Of a stretch of DNA of 64,000 nucleotides, positions 1 through 8,870 are shown piece by piece; within the stretch, counting starts at the first letter, position 1; each line of letters opens with the position of its first letter. The notes beneath the pieces are model-generated. The model made no database searches and was not told the DNA's origin. It saw only the letters and a program-made list of their open reading frames with translations. Source of the DNA: Luteimonas suaedae (GTDB lineage: Bacteria; Pseudomonadota; Gammaproteobacteria; Xanthomonadales; Xanthomonadaceae); assembly GCF_008312895.1 (NCBI RefSeq), contig NZ_VSSP01000002.1, positions 124,001 through 188,000 of the forward strand. The letters run 5' to 3'. The position numbers were made by a program, and so were the translations under genes.

Positions 1-727
1 TGCCGCCGAATTCGCAGTCGAGCACCTGCTGCATCTGTGCATGGCCCAGCGGTGCCAGCTTGCGCTCGACGTAGCCGGCCAGCCCGACCGCGACTTCCAG
101 CGCGTCCTGGTTGCTGCAGCAGCGGTGCGCGTCGAGCAGGCCGGCGAACAGTTTGTGCCAGGTGTAGAAGGGCGCCCAGCTGCCGTTGAGCCGGAAAGGC
201 AGCGCGCGGATGTCGCCGCGCGTGACCTCGTCGAACACCACCCGGCCGCCTTCGATGGTGCCGTCCTCGCGTTTGCGGGTAAAGCCGGCCACGTAGCCGT
301 CGCCGCCGGCCTGCTGGCAGCGCTTGAGTTCGGCAACGATCGCATCGGCGCGCGCTCTGCACGTCGCATCGCCGTCGCCTTCGTGCATCAGTGCCAGCGC
401 GCTCAGGTAGTGCCCGAGGGTGTGCCCGGCGATGGTGTCGCTTTCCCAGCCGCCGTAGACCTTGCCCTGCGGCGGCAACCCGGCCTGGACATGGAAGTTG
501 TGCAGCAAGCGGCCCGCATCGAGCCGCATCAGATAGCCACGGGTCGCAGCGACCGTGTCGGCGAATACCGACGGCAGCAGGCGCACGCTGCCCGGGGCGG
601 GCCTCGCGATCCGTCCGGGCGCGAACGCCAGCACCTGTCGCGGGAAGCCCATCCATCCCGCCGCGATGGCCGCCGCACTCCAGGCCAGCAGGCGCCTGCG
701 CCCGGCATCGATGTCCATCGCCTTCAT
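1..727 (-). CDS. GH127-type beta-L-arabinofuranosidase-like protein, partial (C-terminus outside window)
   Basis: Reading on the reverse strand from the ATG at 727, the frame stays open to the window edge (242 codons). The N-terminus has a twin-arginine-like stretch (RRRLL, residues 10-14) followed by a hydrophobic segment, so export is likely. Downstream are GH127/DUF1680 landmarks: VRLLPS near residue 48, LLHNF near 73, GGWES near 92, GHTLGHYLSALALM near 100 and WAPFYTWHKLFAGLLDAH near 186. Known family members remove beta-L-arabinofuranosyl residues. The catalytic Cys/Glu region lies beyond the edge. It sits 40 bp behind an amidohydrolase and a TonB receptor gene on the same strand. The family call is from remembered motifs; the substrate is unknown. 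Confidence 0.8.
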   Translation of the reverse strand, partial: MKAMDIDAGRRRLLAWSAAAIAAGWMGFPRQVLAFAPGRIARPAPGSVRLLPSVFADTVAATRGYLMRLDAGRLLHNFHVQAGLPPQGKVYGGWESDTIAGHTLGHYLSALALMHEGDGDATCRARADAIVAELKRCQQAGGDGYVAGFTRKREDGTIEGGRVVFDEVTRGDIRALPFRLNGSWAPFYTWHKLFAGLLDAHRCCSNQDALEVAVGLAGYVERKLAPLGHAQMQQVLDCEFGG

Positions 728-767
728 CCGCGTGTCTTTCCGCTTGCCTCGCCCCACCATCGCCGCC

Positions 768-2393
768 TCACCGCTGCGCATCGACCACCGGCATCGGCCC
801 GTCGGGCAGGCCGCGCGCGGCCTTGGCTTCGCGCACCATCCGGCGCACGTCGGCCCGCAGCGCCGCCGCGTCGTAGACGATGCCGTCCTTGATCGTATAG
901 TCGATCCCGCCGACCTGCTCGACCCGGCCGGTCGCGTCGTCCAGCCGGATCGTACCGGTGCCCAGCAACAGCTTCAGGTTCGCCAGCGGATTGCCGCGTA
1001 CCAGCACCAGGTCGGCCTTGCGCCCGACCCGCACCGTGCCCACCTCGTCCGCGCGCCCGATGATCTTCGCGCCCATGCCGGTCGCGGCATGGATCACTTC
1101 CAGCGAGCTGAACCCGGCCTCGCGCAGCAGTTCCATCTCCTGCACGTAGCCGAAGCCGTACAGGTTGTAGATGTAGCCGCAATCGCTGCCGATCCCGACC
1201 AGCCCACCGCGGTTCTTGTATTCGTCGACGAAACGCATCCACAGGCGGTAGTTCTGCCGCCAGTCCATCTCTCGTTCGGTGGTCCAGTCGAACCAGTACG
1301 AGCCGTGATGGTGGCGGCTTGGGCGGTAGAAATCCCACAGTGCCGGCAGGGTGTACTCGGCATGCCAGGTCGCATTGGTCATCCGCATCAGATCGCGGCT
1401 GGCCAGATATGCGGTGAAGGTCGGGCTCAGGCCGAAGCCGCGCTCGAGCAGGGTGTCCATCACCTCGTTCCAGCGTTCCGATCCGGGCTCGGCGGCCTGC
1501 TGCCACAAGCGGCCGGCCTCGGCGAAGCGCATCTGCTCGTCGGTGTTGTTGAAACCGGCCGGCCAACGCTGCAGGCGGCGGTCGGTGAACATCGCCTCTG
1601 GCAGGCCGTACCAGTGCTCCATCGAGTCCAGGCCGCGGGCCGAAGTCTGCAGCACGTTGGCATAGGCCACGAGCTGCTGCGCATGGTGCATCGTGGTGCG
1701 CATGTCCAGCAGCTCGGTCTCGTCGAGCGCCGCATATAGCACGTCCTCGGGGATCGAACCGATGAACTTGATGCCGTCGGCGCCGCGCCGGCGGGCCTGC
1801 CGGACCGCGTCGCGCGCGGCCGCCGGGTCATGGATATCTGGCTGGATCGCATTGAAGAACGGATAGACGTCGATCCGCGGCGCGACGATCTCGTTGCGCT
1901 CGCTGCGGCGCTTGACATCGACCAGCCATTCGATCGGCCGCTCGTTGCCGAGTTCGCGGACACTGGTCACCCCGTGCGCCAGCCACAGCTTGAGCACGTA
2001 CTCGGGCGGCACGCCCTGGGCGTCGTCCAGGGTGTGCAGGTGGGCATGGGTATCGACGAAGCCCGGCATCAGGGTGAAGCCGGTGCCGTCGATCTCGCGC
2101 TCGCCGGCGTCCGCCCGCTTGTCCGGCTCGATCGCCCCGGGCGCACCGATCGAGCGGATCTCGGCGATCCGGTCGCGCTCGACGACCACGTCGAACGGTC
2201 CCTGCATCGGCGCACCGGTGCCGTCGACGATATCGACGTTGCGGATCACCAGCCGCGCGTACGGCCCCTGCCCGGCATCGCGCGCGGGAATCGCCTCGCG
2301 CGTATCGGCGGCCAGCGCCGGAACGGCCATCGCGCCAAACGCCGCGGCCAGGGCCGCCAGCATGCTCACAACCCACCTGCGTACCGCCCGCAT
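768..2393 (-). CDS. exported metal-dependent amidohydrolase (imidazolonepropionase-like)
   Basis: 541 aa. A signal peptide spans about residues 1-27 (VVSMLAALAAAFGAMAVPALA). The mature part starts with the amidohydrolase beta-sandwich (IRNVDIVDGTG), then the metal site HxH in GFVDTHAHLH, a candidate carboxylated Lys in GIKFIG, His residues in TTMHHAQ and MEHW, and the catalytic Asp in GIGSDCG. The C-terminus returns to the beta-sandwich (GRKADLVLVRGNPL). Relatives hydrolyse cyclic amides or C-terminal-proline-type dipeptides; the substrate cannot be read from sequence. The ATG at 2393 has GGGAG 8-9 bases upstream; an ATG at 2414 is in frame but less likely. It lies 65 bp after the TonB receptor gene and is probably co-transcribed with it. 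Confidence 0.88.
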   Translation of the reverse strand: MRAVRRWVVSMLAALAAAFGAMAVPALAADTREAIPARDAGQGPYARLVIRNVDIVDGTGAPMQGPFDVVVERDRIAEIRSIGAPGAIEPDKRADAGEREIDGTGFTLMPGFVDTHAHLHTLDDAQGVPPEYVLKLWLAHGVTSVRELGNERPIEWLVDVKRRSERNEIVAPRIDVYPFFNAIQPDIHDPAAARDAVRQARRRGADGIKFIGSIPEDVLYAALDETELLDMRTTMHHAQQLVAYANVLQTSARGLDSMEHWYGLPEAMFTDRRLQRWPAGFNNTDEQMRFAEAGRLWQQAAEPGSERWNEVMDTLLERGFGLSPTFTAYLASRDLMRMTNATWHAEYTLPALWDFYRPSRHHHGSYWFDWTTEREMDWRQNYRLWMRFVDEYKNRGGLVGIGSDCGYIYNLYGFGYVQEMELLREAGFSSLEVIHAATGMGAKIIGRADEVGTVRVGRKADLVLVRGNPLANLKLLLGTGTIRLDDATGRVEQVGGIDYTIKDGIVYDAAALRADVRRMVREAKAARGLPDGPMPVVDAQR

Positions 2394-2424
2394 CGCGTTC
2401 TCCCGAAAAGACATGCAATCCGTC

Positions 2425-2451
2425 GCGGGCCATCCGCCATGGACGGCCCGC
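2425..2451 (-). other. intercistronic stem-loop between TonB receptor and amidohydrolase
   Basis: A 7-bp perfect stem (GCGGGCC / GGCCCGC) with a 13-base loop that itself contains CC/GG pairing lies in the 65-bp gap between the receptor stop and the amidohydrolase start. There is no U-tract. It may set the lower expression of the downstream enzyme by attenuation or by protecting the receptor mRNA 3' end; this role is inferred. Confidence 0.45.
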
Positions 2452-2458
2452 ACCTGGA

Positions 2459-5440
2459 TCAGAACTTCACCCGCAGGCCGAAGAAGTAACGACGCCCGAG
2501 CACGTCGTAGAGGCCGACGTCGGTGTTCGCATCGCCGGCCAGGGCGGTGCCGAGGATCGGCGGCTGGCGGTCGAACACGTTGTCGATGCCCGCGAACAGC
2601 TGCAGGTGCTCGTTGAAGTCGTAAGCGGCGTTGGCGTCGAAGTACCACTGCCGCGGCGACTCGGTGACCGCAGCGGTGATGTCCGGCCGCAGCTCGAACT
2701 TGTCGATCATCCGGCCCTGCAGGCGCAGCGACAGCGGTCCGCTGCGGTACCCGGCCGACATGTTCAGCTTCAGGTCCGGGATCATGATGTTGCCGGTCCC
2801 GCCGCCGCAGCCGCCGCCCATGTAGCCGGCGCAGTCGAGTTCGCCCTGGTCGGCGATGACCTCCATCGAACGCTCGAACAGCCAGCTGGTCAGCAACGCC
2901 AGCGAGACCTGGCCGTCGTCGCCGCCGATCCCCCACGGCACCGCGAAGCCGTAGTCGACCTGGAAGTCCAGCCCGCTGGCTTTGAGCAGTCCGATGTTTT
3001 GCAGCGTCGAGCGCACGTCGTCGATCTGGCCGTTGGGCAGGCGCACGATCGCCTGGCAGCTCGGCGCAGTCGGATCGACCCGGCTGAAGCAGTCGGCAAG
3101 CATCTGGTTGGCGGTGATGCTGGTGATCGCGTCCTCGACCTCGACCTCGAAGTAGTCGACCGCGAAGTTCAGGCGCTCGACGGCCGGGATCGAGAACACC
3201 GCGCCGATGGTGAAGGTCTTGGACTTCTCCTCGGTCAGGTCTGGATTGCCGCCGGTGGTGCGTTCGAACCCGACCGAGCCCTGGGTGAAGTTGGGCAGAT
3301 CGGCGGCGGGCACACCTTGCTGGATGCACAGCTGCTGCTGGGCCGCGTTCGGATTGGCCGCGGCCGTGCAGGGATCGACGCCGGCGGTGAACCCGCGTGT
3401 CCGCGGCGCGTACAGTTCGTTCAGGCTCGGCGCACGGATCGCGACGTTGAACGCGCTGCGCAGGCGGAACCAGTCGCTCGGCGCCCACTCCGCACCGAGC
3501 TTCCAGGTGTTGACGCCGCCGATGGTGGAATAGTCCGAATAGCGTGCCGCACCCTCGATGGCGAGATCGTGCGCGAAGCGCGCATCGGCGAGCAGCGGCA
3601 CGCGGAACTCGGCGAACAGCTCCCTGACGCTGTACTCGCCGGCCATCGGCGATTGCGAGGTCGCGCCATAGTCGCCGGACACGTCCATCGGGCTGGGCTG
3701 GAACCGGTACTCGTCCTTGCGGTACTCGGCGCCGAAAGCCAGTGCGACCGAACCGGCCGGCAGGTCGAACAACGTGCCGCTCATCGAGGCGCCGGCCACC
3801 GTGCGATCGAAGATCTCGTAGCTGGCGCGCTGCGGGGTCAGGAACGCCGCCGCATCGGCGTTGATCGAGCCCAGCCCGAAAATGCTCGCCGGCACGCAGC
3901 CGCTGGCCTGATGGACGCAGACCAGGTTGCCGTCAGCATCCACCGTGGCATCCAGCGCCTGCGACAGCCGCGCCTGGTTGATCTGGTTGTTGTTGGTGGT
4001 GTCGGTGCGGGTGCGCTGCTCCTGCATGAAGGCGTCCCAGCGCCACCAGTGGCCGCCGCCGGCCTCGAAATCGCCGCGCAGGCCGCCGACCAGGTTGTAG
4101 CTGACCCGCTCATAGGTATAGAAGCGCGGCCCCAGTTCGTCGGCGCGCCGGCCCGAACCGACGATCTCCGCTACGCCGTCGCCATCCGGGTCGAAGATGT
4201 GGGTGTTGTCGGACAGGAACTGACGCACGTTCGGCAGCAGCACCGGGTTGCTGGCGTAGTTGGGCACCAACAGCGTCGATGACGGCGCGCCCGGCGTCAC
4301 CGGCGTGAACGAATCGGGGGCCTGCTGGTACTCGTTGCGGCTGTTGGAGTAGTAGGCCTCGCCATAGGCCTCGACCGCATCGTTGATCGTGTAGTTGGCC
4401 AGCGCGGTGACCTGGGTCCGCTCCAACGGGCGCTGCAGGTAGTTCAGGTCCGCATAGTTGTAGGCGTCCTGCGGGCTGCAGTACGCCAGCGGCGTGCCGC
4501 CCTCGCCGAAACGGATGCCGGTGATTGCGCTGCATGCCCCGGAGGGGGCCAGATCGACGCCGACCAACGAATCGAGCTGCGCGCCGCTGAGCCCGATCCG
4601 GGTACCCGGGACCGAACCGGAGCCGCCGGGCACGAGTTCGCCGTCGACGGTATCGAGCGGCACGCGCGAGAAATCACGCCAGCCTTGCAGTATGGCGTCG
4701 CGTTCGGTGCGGCTGATCGACAGCACGGCGTTGCCGCGATCGTCGGCGAAGTTGCCGCCGAGGGTCAGGTCGAACTTGTCGTAGGCGCCGTCGCCTTCGG
4801 CGGTCTGCCCGTGGGTGTACGCCGCTTCGAGTCCTTCGAAGTCCTTGCGCAGGATGAAGTTGACCGCACCGGCGACGGCATCGGAGCCATAGACCGCCGA
4901 GGCGCCGCCGGTGATGATTTCGACATTCTCGATCAGCGCATCGGGAATGCTCGCCAGGTCGACCACGCCATCGGAATTGGCCGGCATGAAACGGCGGCCG
5001 TTGACCAGGGTCAGGGTGCGCGTGGCGCCGAGGCCGCGCAGGTTGGCGGTCAACACGCCGGAACCGCCGCCGTTGTTGACGCTGGAAGTATTTCCGGCGG
5101 CGAGCTGGGGAAATTCGTTGAGTACATTCTCGATCGTCGCGCTTCCCGACATCACGATGTCCTCTCTCGTTACCACCGTGGTCGGGCTGGGTGCGCTCAG
5201 ATCACTGCGCGCCAGGCGCGATCCGGTCACGGTGACCGTGTCGAGATTGGAAACCGTCGCGTTCCTGGATTCCGTTTCCGGCGTGGCGGCCTGCTCCTGC
5301 GCATGTGCTACGCCCGCCACCAGCGAACCGGCGACCAGGATGCTCGCAACACTGTCGGCCAGAGGGCGCCTCTTCGGTGGCTGCGGCAAGCACTGCGAAT
5401 CACGTGAGGAATGGCGCGTGGCGCATCGAATGGCTGTCAT
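2459..5440 (-). CDS. TonB-dependent receptor
   Basis: 993 aa, outer membrane. An N-terminal signal peptide ends near VAGVAHAQ. A TonB-box-like stretch (LDTVTVTGSR) leads into the plug domain (SPTTVVTREDI, NVLNEFPQL, LRGLGATRTLTLVNGRR, GASAVYGSDAVAGAVNFI), then a long beta-barrel ending in the typical aromatic C-terminus (FFGLRVKF). The start chosen is the ATG at 5440, preceded by GGGG; the frame extends further upstream but without similarity to anything I recognise. This receptor type in Xanthomonadales imports oligopeptides or carbohydrates. Its downstream neighbours (amidohydrolase, GH127 glycosidase) leave the ligand open. Confidence 0.93.
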   Translation of the reverse strand: MTAIRCATRHSSRDSQCLPQPPKRRPLADSVASILVAGSLVAGVAHAQEQAATPETESRNATVSNLDTVTVTGSRLARSDLSAPSPTTVVTREDIVMSGSATIENVLNEFPQLAAGNTSSVNNGGGSGVLTANLRGLGATRTLTLVNGRRFMPANSDGVVDLASIPDALIENVEIITGGASAVYGSDAVAGAVNFILRKDFEGLEAAYTHGQTAEGDGAYDKFDLTLGGNFADDRGNAVLSISRTERDAILQGWRDFSRVPLDTVDGELVPGGSGSVPGTRIGLSGAQLDSLVGVDLAPSGACSAITGIRFGEGGTPLAYCSPQDAYNYADLNYLQRPLERTQVTALANYTINDAVEAYGEAYYSNSRNEYQQAPDSFTPVTPGAPSSTLLVPNYASNPVLLPNVRQFLSDNTHIFDPDGDGVAEIVGSGRRADELGPRFYTYERVSYNLVGGLRGDFEAGGGHWWRWDAFMQEQRTRTDTTNNNQINQARLSQALDATVDADGNLVCVHQASGCVPASIFGLGSINADAAAFLTPQRASYEIFDRTVAGASMSGTLFDLPAGSVALAFGAEYRKDEYRFQPSPMDVSGDYGATSQSPMAGEYSVRELFAEFRVPLLADARFAHDLAIEGAARYSDYSTIGGVNTWKLGAEWAPSDWFRLRSAFNVAIRAPSLNELYAPRTRGFTAGVDPCTAAANPNAAQQQLCIQQGVPAADLPNFTQGSVGFERTTGGNPDLTEEKSKTFTIGAVFSIPAVERLNFAVDYFEVEVEDAITSITANQMLADCFSRVDPTAPSCQAIVRLPNGQIDDVRSTLQNIGLLKASGLDFQVDYGFAVPWGIGGDDGQVSLALLTSWLFERSMEVIADQGELDCAGYMGGGCGGGTGNIMIPDLKLNMSAGYRSGPLSLRLQGRMIDKFELRPDITAAVTESPRQWYFDANAAYDFNEHLQLFAGIDNVFDRQPPILGTALAGDANTDVGLYDVLGRRYFFGLRVKF

Positions 5441-5735
5441 GGAAATACCCCGGATGTGAAAGGAGTGCTTGGGTGCGTTGTGAAACTCTTGCCTGTCTCC
5501 GCCTTTCCTGGAGAGGCCATCGCTTCCCGATCGACGGCAAGCGGACAGATGACACTTCCATGACCCCAAGTCTCGTTGCCCGTGGCGCGCCCGGTCTTGT
5601 GTGGTTTGACGGATTTGCATGCGGAAACCTGCATGATTGTTTTGTGCAATACAGCAATTTCATGGCCCCGTGCATGCGAAACCCGTCACCCGAATTTGCA
5701 CACGGCTACACTCTCGAATGCTTGTCTTTCAGTGC

Positions 5736-5748
5736 ATACGGCCCGTAT
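5736..5748. promoter_or_regulatory. inverted repeat ATACGG-N1-CCGTAT, candidate operator 1
   Basis: Perfect 6-bp half-sites around a single C, about 300 bp upstream of the TonB receptor start, followed by an AT-rich run. The same half-site recurs 95 bp further upstream (center to center). It looks like a repressor or activator site; the protein is unknown. Confidence 0.5.
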
Positions 5749-5828
5749 TTTCTAGGGGCAGGCCGGCCCACCGTCGGGTTTCTGCCGACCGCGACAATTC
5801 ATCTGCGCAAATCTGCACAAACATTCCA

Positions 5829-5845
5829 ATACGGGAAATCCGTAT
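5829..5845. promoter_or_regulatory. inverted repeat ATACGG-N5-CCGTAT, candidate operator 2
   Basis: Perfect 6-bp half-sites separated by GAAAT. This 17-bp layout is nearly that of the toxin-antitoxin operator at 54910-54926 (ATACGG-N5-CCGTAC). It may bind a related helix-turn-helix protein; no adjacent regulator gene is seen. Confidence 0.5.
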
Positions 5846-5992
5846 GATCCTGCGCCTGCTGTCTACATGACTGCTCTGGTCCACCACCGCGATCGGTCTC
5901 GGCCCGTGAACCTGGATGCCAGCCACCCGGACCGCGACATGGCGGATGACGGTGGGAAGAGTTCAGACGCGTGCCGCTTCGCCGCACCCTTG

Positions 5993-6012
5993 TGGTGGGC
6001 CAAGGCCCACCA
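5993..6012. repeat. perfect inverted repeat TGGTGGGCC / GGCCCACCA
   Basis: Two 9-bp arms separated by AA. Similar GTGGGCC...GGCCCAC palindromes are common dispersed repeats in Xanthomonadales genomes. Only one copy was noticed in this window. Confidence 0.45.
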
Positions 6013-6102
6013 TCGCCGTCCGCGATAACGCGCCATCCATCCTCCGCGCCCGCATCCGGCCCTCGCGCATGGCGCAAGGGCGGTAAGGCGTCTGCGAGCC
6101 AA

Positions 6103-6119
6103 CCCCGGCTTTGCCGGGG
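6103..6119 (-). terminator. stem-loop after the SnoaL-like gene
   Basis: CCCCGGC-TTT-GCCGGGG lies 18 bp beyond the stop of the reverse-strand SnoaL-like gene. The stem is strong but there is no long U-tract, so it is a probable, not certain, terminator. Confidence 0.5.
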
Positions 6120-6137
6120 AGACCTACCCGCGCCTGC

Positions 6138-6644
6138 TCAAGGGCGGCAGTCGCTCGCCAGCAGACGGTCGTCCGGATCGGGCGTCGACACCGACGACAC
6201 GTGGTTCAACGCGATCACCCAGCGCCCCTCCACCTTCCGCATCAACCGGGTATTGATCCCGTACTGCGGCTCGTCCGCGCGCGCCAGGTGGTAGCGGCTG
6301 ACGAGCTGAGCAGCATCGTCGGCAAGACGCTCGATCCGGATGTCATAGAAGCACAGCACACCACGCGTATCCGGCGCACCGCCGTAATCGGCGATGTAAT
6401 GATCGAGCGTCCCCTGCCAGTCGCGCTGAAACCGGCCTCGGGACACGAACACCACGTCCGGCCGCAGGAAGCCGGCCATGTAGGCGGCGAAATCCCCGCG
6501 GTTCCAGGCAGCCTGCATGTCCGCGATGACTCCGCGGATGGCCCACTCCTCCTCCCGCTCCCGGTCGCCTGCCTGCGCGGTGCCGGCCACGGACATCACC
6601 GCGGCCAGCACCGTTGTCGCCCGCAAGCGATGGAGCCCGGGCAT
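6138..6644 (-). CDS. exported SnoaL-like / DUF4440 family protein
   Basis: 168 aa. A signal peptide (TTVLAAVMSVAGTAQA) is followed by the NTF2/SnoaL fold pattern: IADMQAAWNRGDFAAYMAGF near residues 40-59, a central hydrophobic pocket region, and a final strand GRWVIALNHVSSV. Relatives bind or isomerise small ligands, often with no known reaction. The start at 6644 overlaps the stop of the upstream DUF885 gene by one base (TGATG), so the pair is an operon and probably translationally coupled. The function is unknown; the periplasmic location is inferred. Confidence 0.75.
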   Translation of the reverse strand: MPGLHRLRATTVLAAVMSVAGTAQAGDREREEEWAIRGVIADMQAAWNRGDFAAYMAGFLRPDVVFVSRGRFQRDWQGTLDHYIADYGGAPDTRGVLCFYDIRIERLADDAAQLVSRYHLARADEPQYGINTRLMRKVEGRWVIALNHVSSVSTPDPDDRLLASDCRP

Positions 6645-8461
6645 CAACCGCCCCCGGCCTGCGCCTTCTTCCGTTCGGCGATGAACGCACGCATCTGCTC
6701 CTCCAGGACCGGCAGCGGTACCGAACCGAGGTTGAGGATGGTGTCGTGGAACGGACGCTGGTCGAATGCCGTCCCGAGCTCGCGTTCCGCCTCGCTGCGC
6801 AAGTCGCGGATGGTCTTGTAACCGATGTAGTACGAGAGCGCTTGGCCCGGCCAGGCGATGTAGCGGTCGACCTCGTTGACGATATCCTGGTGTGCCAGCG
6901 CTGTATGGCTGGCGAGATAATCGATCGCTCGCTGTCTGCTCCAACCGAACTCGTGCAGGCCGGTGTCGATCACCAGACGTGCCGCACGCCACATTTCGAA
7001 CGTCAATCGACCGAAATCCTCATAAGGCGTTTCATAGAGTCCCATCGACGTACCGAGCCATTCGGTATACAGCGCCCAGCCTTCCCCGTACGCGGAGAAG
7101 TAGGTCTGCTGGCGGAAATCCGGACGCGCGGGCGCCTCCAGGGCAAGCGCCGCCTGCAGACTGTGTCCCGGATTGCATTCGTGCAGCACCAACGCCGGCA
7201 GGTTGTACAACGGGCGCGAAGGCAGGTCATACGTGTTGAACAGGCACGAATCCAACCCGCCGCGACCGGAGGTGTAGATCGGCGCGATGTCCTCCGGCAC
7301 CGGCAGGATCGTGAAACGATAGCGCGGCAGGACGCCAAGCACGTGCTTGAGCTCGCCATCCGCCTTCTTGGAGATCCAGGCGGTGTAATGGAGCAGCTCC
7401 TTGGGCGTCTTGGCGTAGAACTGCGGATCGGTCCGCAGGAAAGTCAGGAACTCCTCGAAGCTGCCGTCGAACTTCGCCCGCTTCATCACCTCGCGCATCT
7501 CCTTCGAGATACGGTCCACTTCGGCCAGGCCGATCTCGTGGATCTCCTTGGCAGTCATGTCGCGGGTGACGAATTCGTCGATCTGCGTCTTGTAGAACGC
7601 GCGTCCTTCCGGCAGGTCGCTGGCCGCCGTGCTGGTGCGCGCGCGCGCAAGATACTGCTCGCGCATGAAGCTCAACAGCTTTCTGTACGCCGGGACCACC
7701 TGTTCGAGCACCACCTTGCGCCCCTCTTCGATCAACCGGCTGCGCGCCGGCTCCGGAATCGACACGGGCATCTTGGCCAAGGTGTCGAGGAACGGATTGC
7801 CGTCGCCGGCGATCGTGTAAGGCTCGATCGTGCCGTCGCGCCCTTCAACCGACGAGCGCGGCACGCTCCAGCCGCGCGACAGCCCCGCCTCCATATTGGC
7901 GATGTTCTCGTCGAAATAGCGCGGGATGTCGCCGAGCCGGCCGATGAAGCGCTGCCAGTCGGCCTCGCTCTGGAACGGCTGGCGCGGATTCAGGCCGCCC
8001 CAGAAGAACGTGTCGCTGTTGAACGGCGCCTCATAGGTACGCCAGACCGCGTTGTTGTGGTGCGCCTGGACCGTGGCGCGGAACACCGCCGCGTTGATCT
8101 GTTCCTCGCGGGTGAAGTCCTTCGCCGGAATCGCATCCAGCGTCGCCAGCACCTGCTTCCAGTACGCCGCACGGCGCTGCCAGCTCTCCGGCGTGACCGA
8201 GGGCAGGCGGGCCGCCGGTTGCCAGCGCCCGTCGATCTTCTCGCGCGCGAACTCGTCCTGCCGCCATTCCCATTCGTCGGTATAGAGATCGCGCAGCTTC
8301 GCTTCGGAAGCATTGGCCGGCTTGGCGATCTCCTGCGGTGCCTCGTCCTGGCCCGCCATCGCAGGCACCACGGCCATGCCCATGGCCATTACCATGGACA
8401 GCGAAAGCGTCTTCATGATCGGTCGGAGCATGCCTGATTGGTTGGGGCTGGCAGCGTGCAT
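6644..8461 (-). CDS. DUF885 family exported metallopeptidase-like protein
   Basis: 605 aa. The signal-like region (MKTLSLSMVMAMGMAVVPAMA) lies at about residues 16-36. The family hallmark is LHECNPGHSLQ, an HExxPGH zinc-site motif, followed by YGEGWALYTEWLG with the further Glu. Known members are putative zinc carboxypeptidases or dipeptidases. The start at 8461 is chosen because a strong Shine-Dalgarno (AGGAGGG) lies 6-7 bases upstream; an ATG at 8416 would begin right at the signal peptide and is an alternative. The SnoaL-like gene follows with a one-base overlap. Confidence 0.85.
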   Translation of the reverse strand: MHAASPNQSGMLRPIMKTLSLSMVMAMGMAVVPAMAGQDEAPQEIAKPANASEAKLRDLYTDEWEWRQDEFAREKIDGRWQPAARLPSVTPESWQRRAAYWKQVLATLDAIPAKDFTREEQINAAVFRATVQAHHNNAVWRTYEAPFNSDTFFWGGLNPRQPFQSEADWQRFIGRLGDIPRYFDENIANMEAGLSRGWSVPRSSVEGRDGTIEPYTIAGDGNPFLDTLAKMPVSIPEPARSRLIEEGRKVVLEQVVPAYRKLLSFMREQYLARARTSTAASDLPEGRAFYKTQIDEFVTRDMTAKEIHEIGLAEVDRISKEMREVMKRAKFDGSFEEFLTFLRTDPQFYAKTPKELLHYTAWISKKADGELKHVLGVLPRYRFTILPVPEDIAPIYTSGRGGLDSCLFNTYDLPSRPLYNLPALVLHECNPGHSLQAALALEAPARPDFRQQTYFSAYGEGWALYTEWLGTSMGLYETPYEDFGRLTFEMWRAARLVIDTGLHEFGWSRQRAIDYLASHTALAHQDIVNEVDRYIAWPGQALSYYIGYKTIRDLRSEAERELGTAFDQRPFHDTILNLGSVPLPVLEEQMRAFIAERKKAQAGGG

Positions 8462-8870
8462 CTTTCTCCCTCCTGCGGTGGATGTGGCGGTGCATCGGAG
8501 GGAGGGCGGACGGCCGTTCCGCTCCAGCGCGCCTTCGTCCATCCTGCGCAGGCAAGGCGGCCGCGTCTTGTGGGACAGCACCGCAACAGGTGCGGCATTC
8601 CGCACAAATCGTGGCCGCGGCGGAAAACCGCCCACCTGTCTTCCACAATCAGTTCAACGGCTTGGTCGCCCCCTTTGAAAAAGGGGGGTTGGGGGGATTT
8701 GCTCGGTGCCCAACCAAGCAACAGCAACAGCAAATCCCCCTCAATCCCCCTTTTTCAAAGGGGGAAGATAGGCTGCGAGAAATGTGGGGAAACCTCAGGC
8801 TCGGAACCCTCCCGCCGACGGCCGCCCGTGGCGCCGGTCCCCACGTAACGATGCGGCCCTGCATCCGACC
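8462..8870. other. intergenic region with a long inverted repeat
   Basis: Upstream of the DUF885 gene and downstream of the APC permease. No gene is seen. The inverted repeat at 8669-8765 fills a quarter of it; the rest must contain the DUF885 promoter, which I cannot place with confidence. Confidence 0.5.
8669..8765. repeat. long inverted repeat, CCCCCTTTGAAAAAGGGGG family
   Basis: Two arms of about 35 bp, facing each other across a 25-bp center, differ at only a few positions. Each arm contains its own small palindrome (CCCCCTTT...AAAGGGGG) followed by a G-rich block and ATTTGCT. A single, more diverged arm lies at 24526-24560. This is a REP-like dispersed element without the GTAG head. 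It could also act as a transcription terminator for both flanking genes. Confidence 0.8.

Larger units (their letters stand above)
5441..6137. other. intergenic region upstream of TonB receptor, no gene recognised
   Basis: About 700 bp, clearly more AT-rich between about 5620 and 5850 than the flanks. It must hold the receptor promoter. Two inverted repeats with the same half-site, a perfect GGTGGGCC inverted repeat and a likely terminator stem-loop lie here and are listed separately. Small frames on both strands show no family resemblance. Confidence 0.6.
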
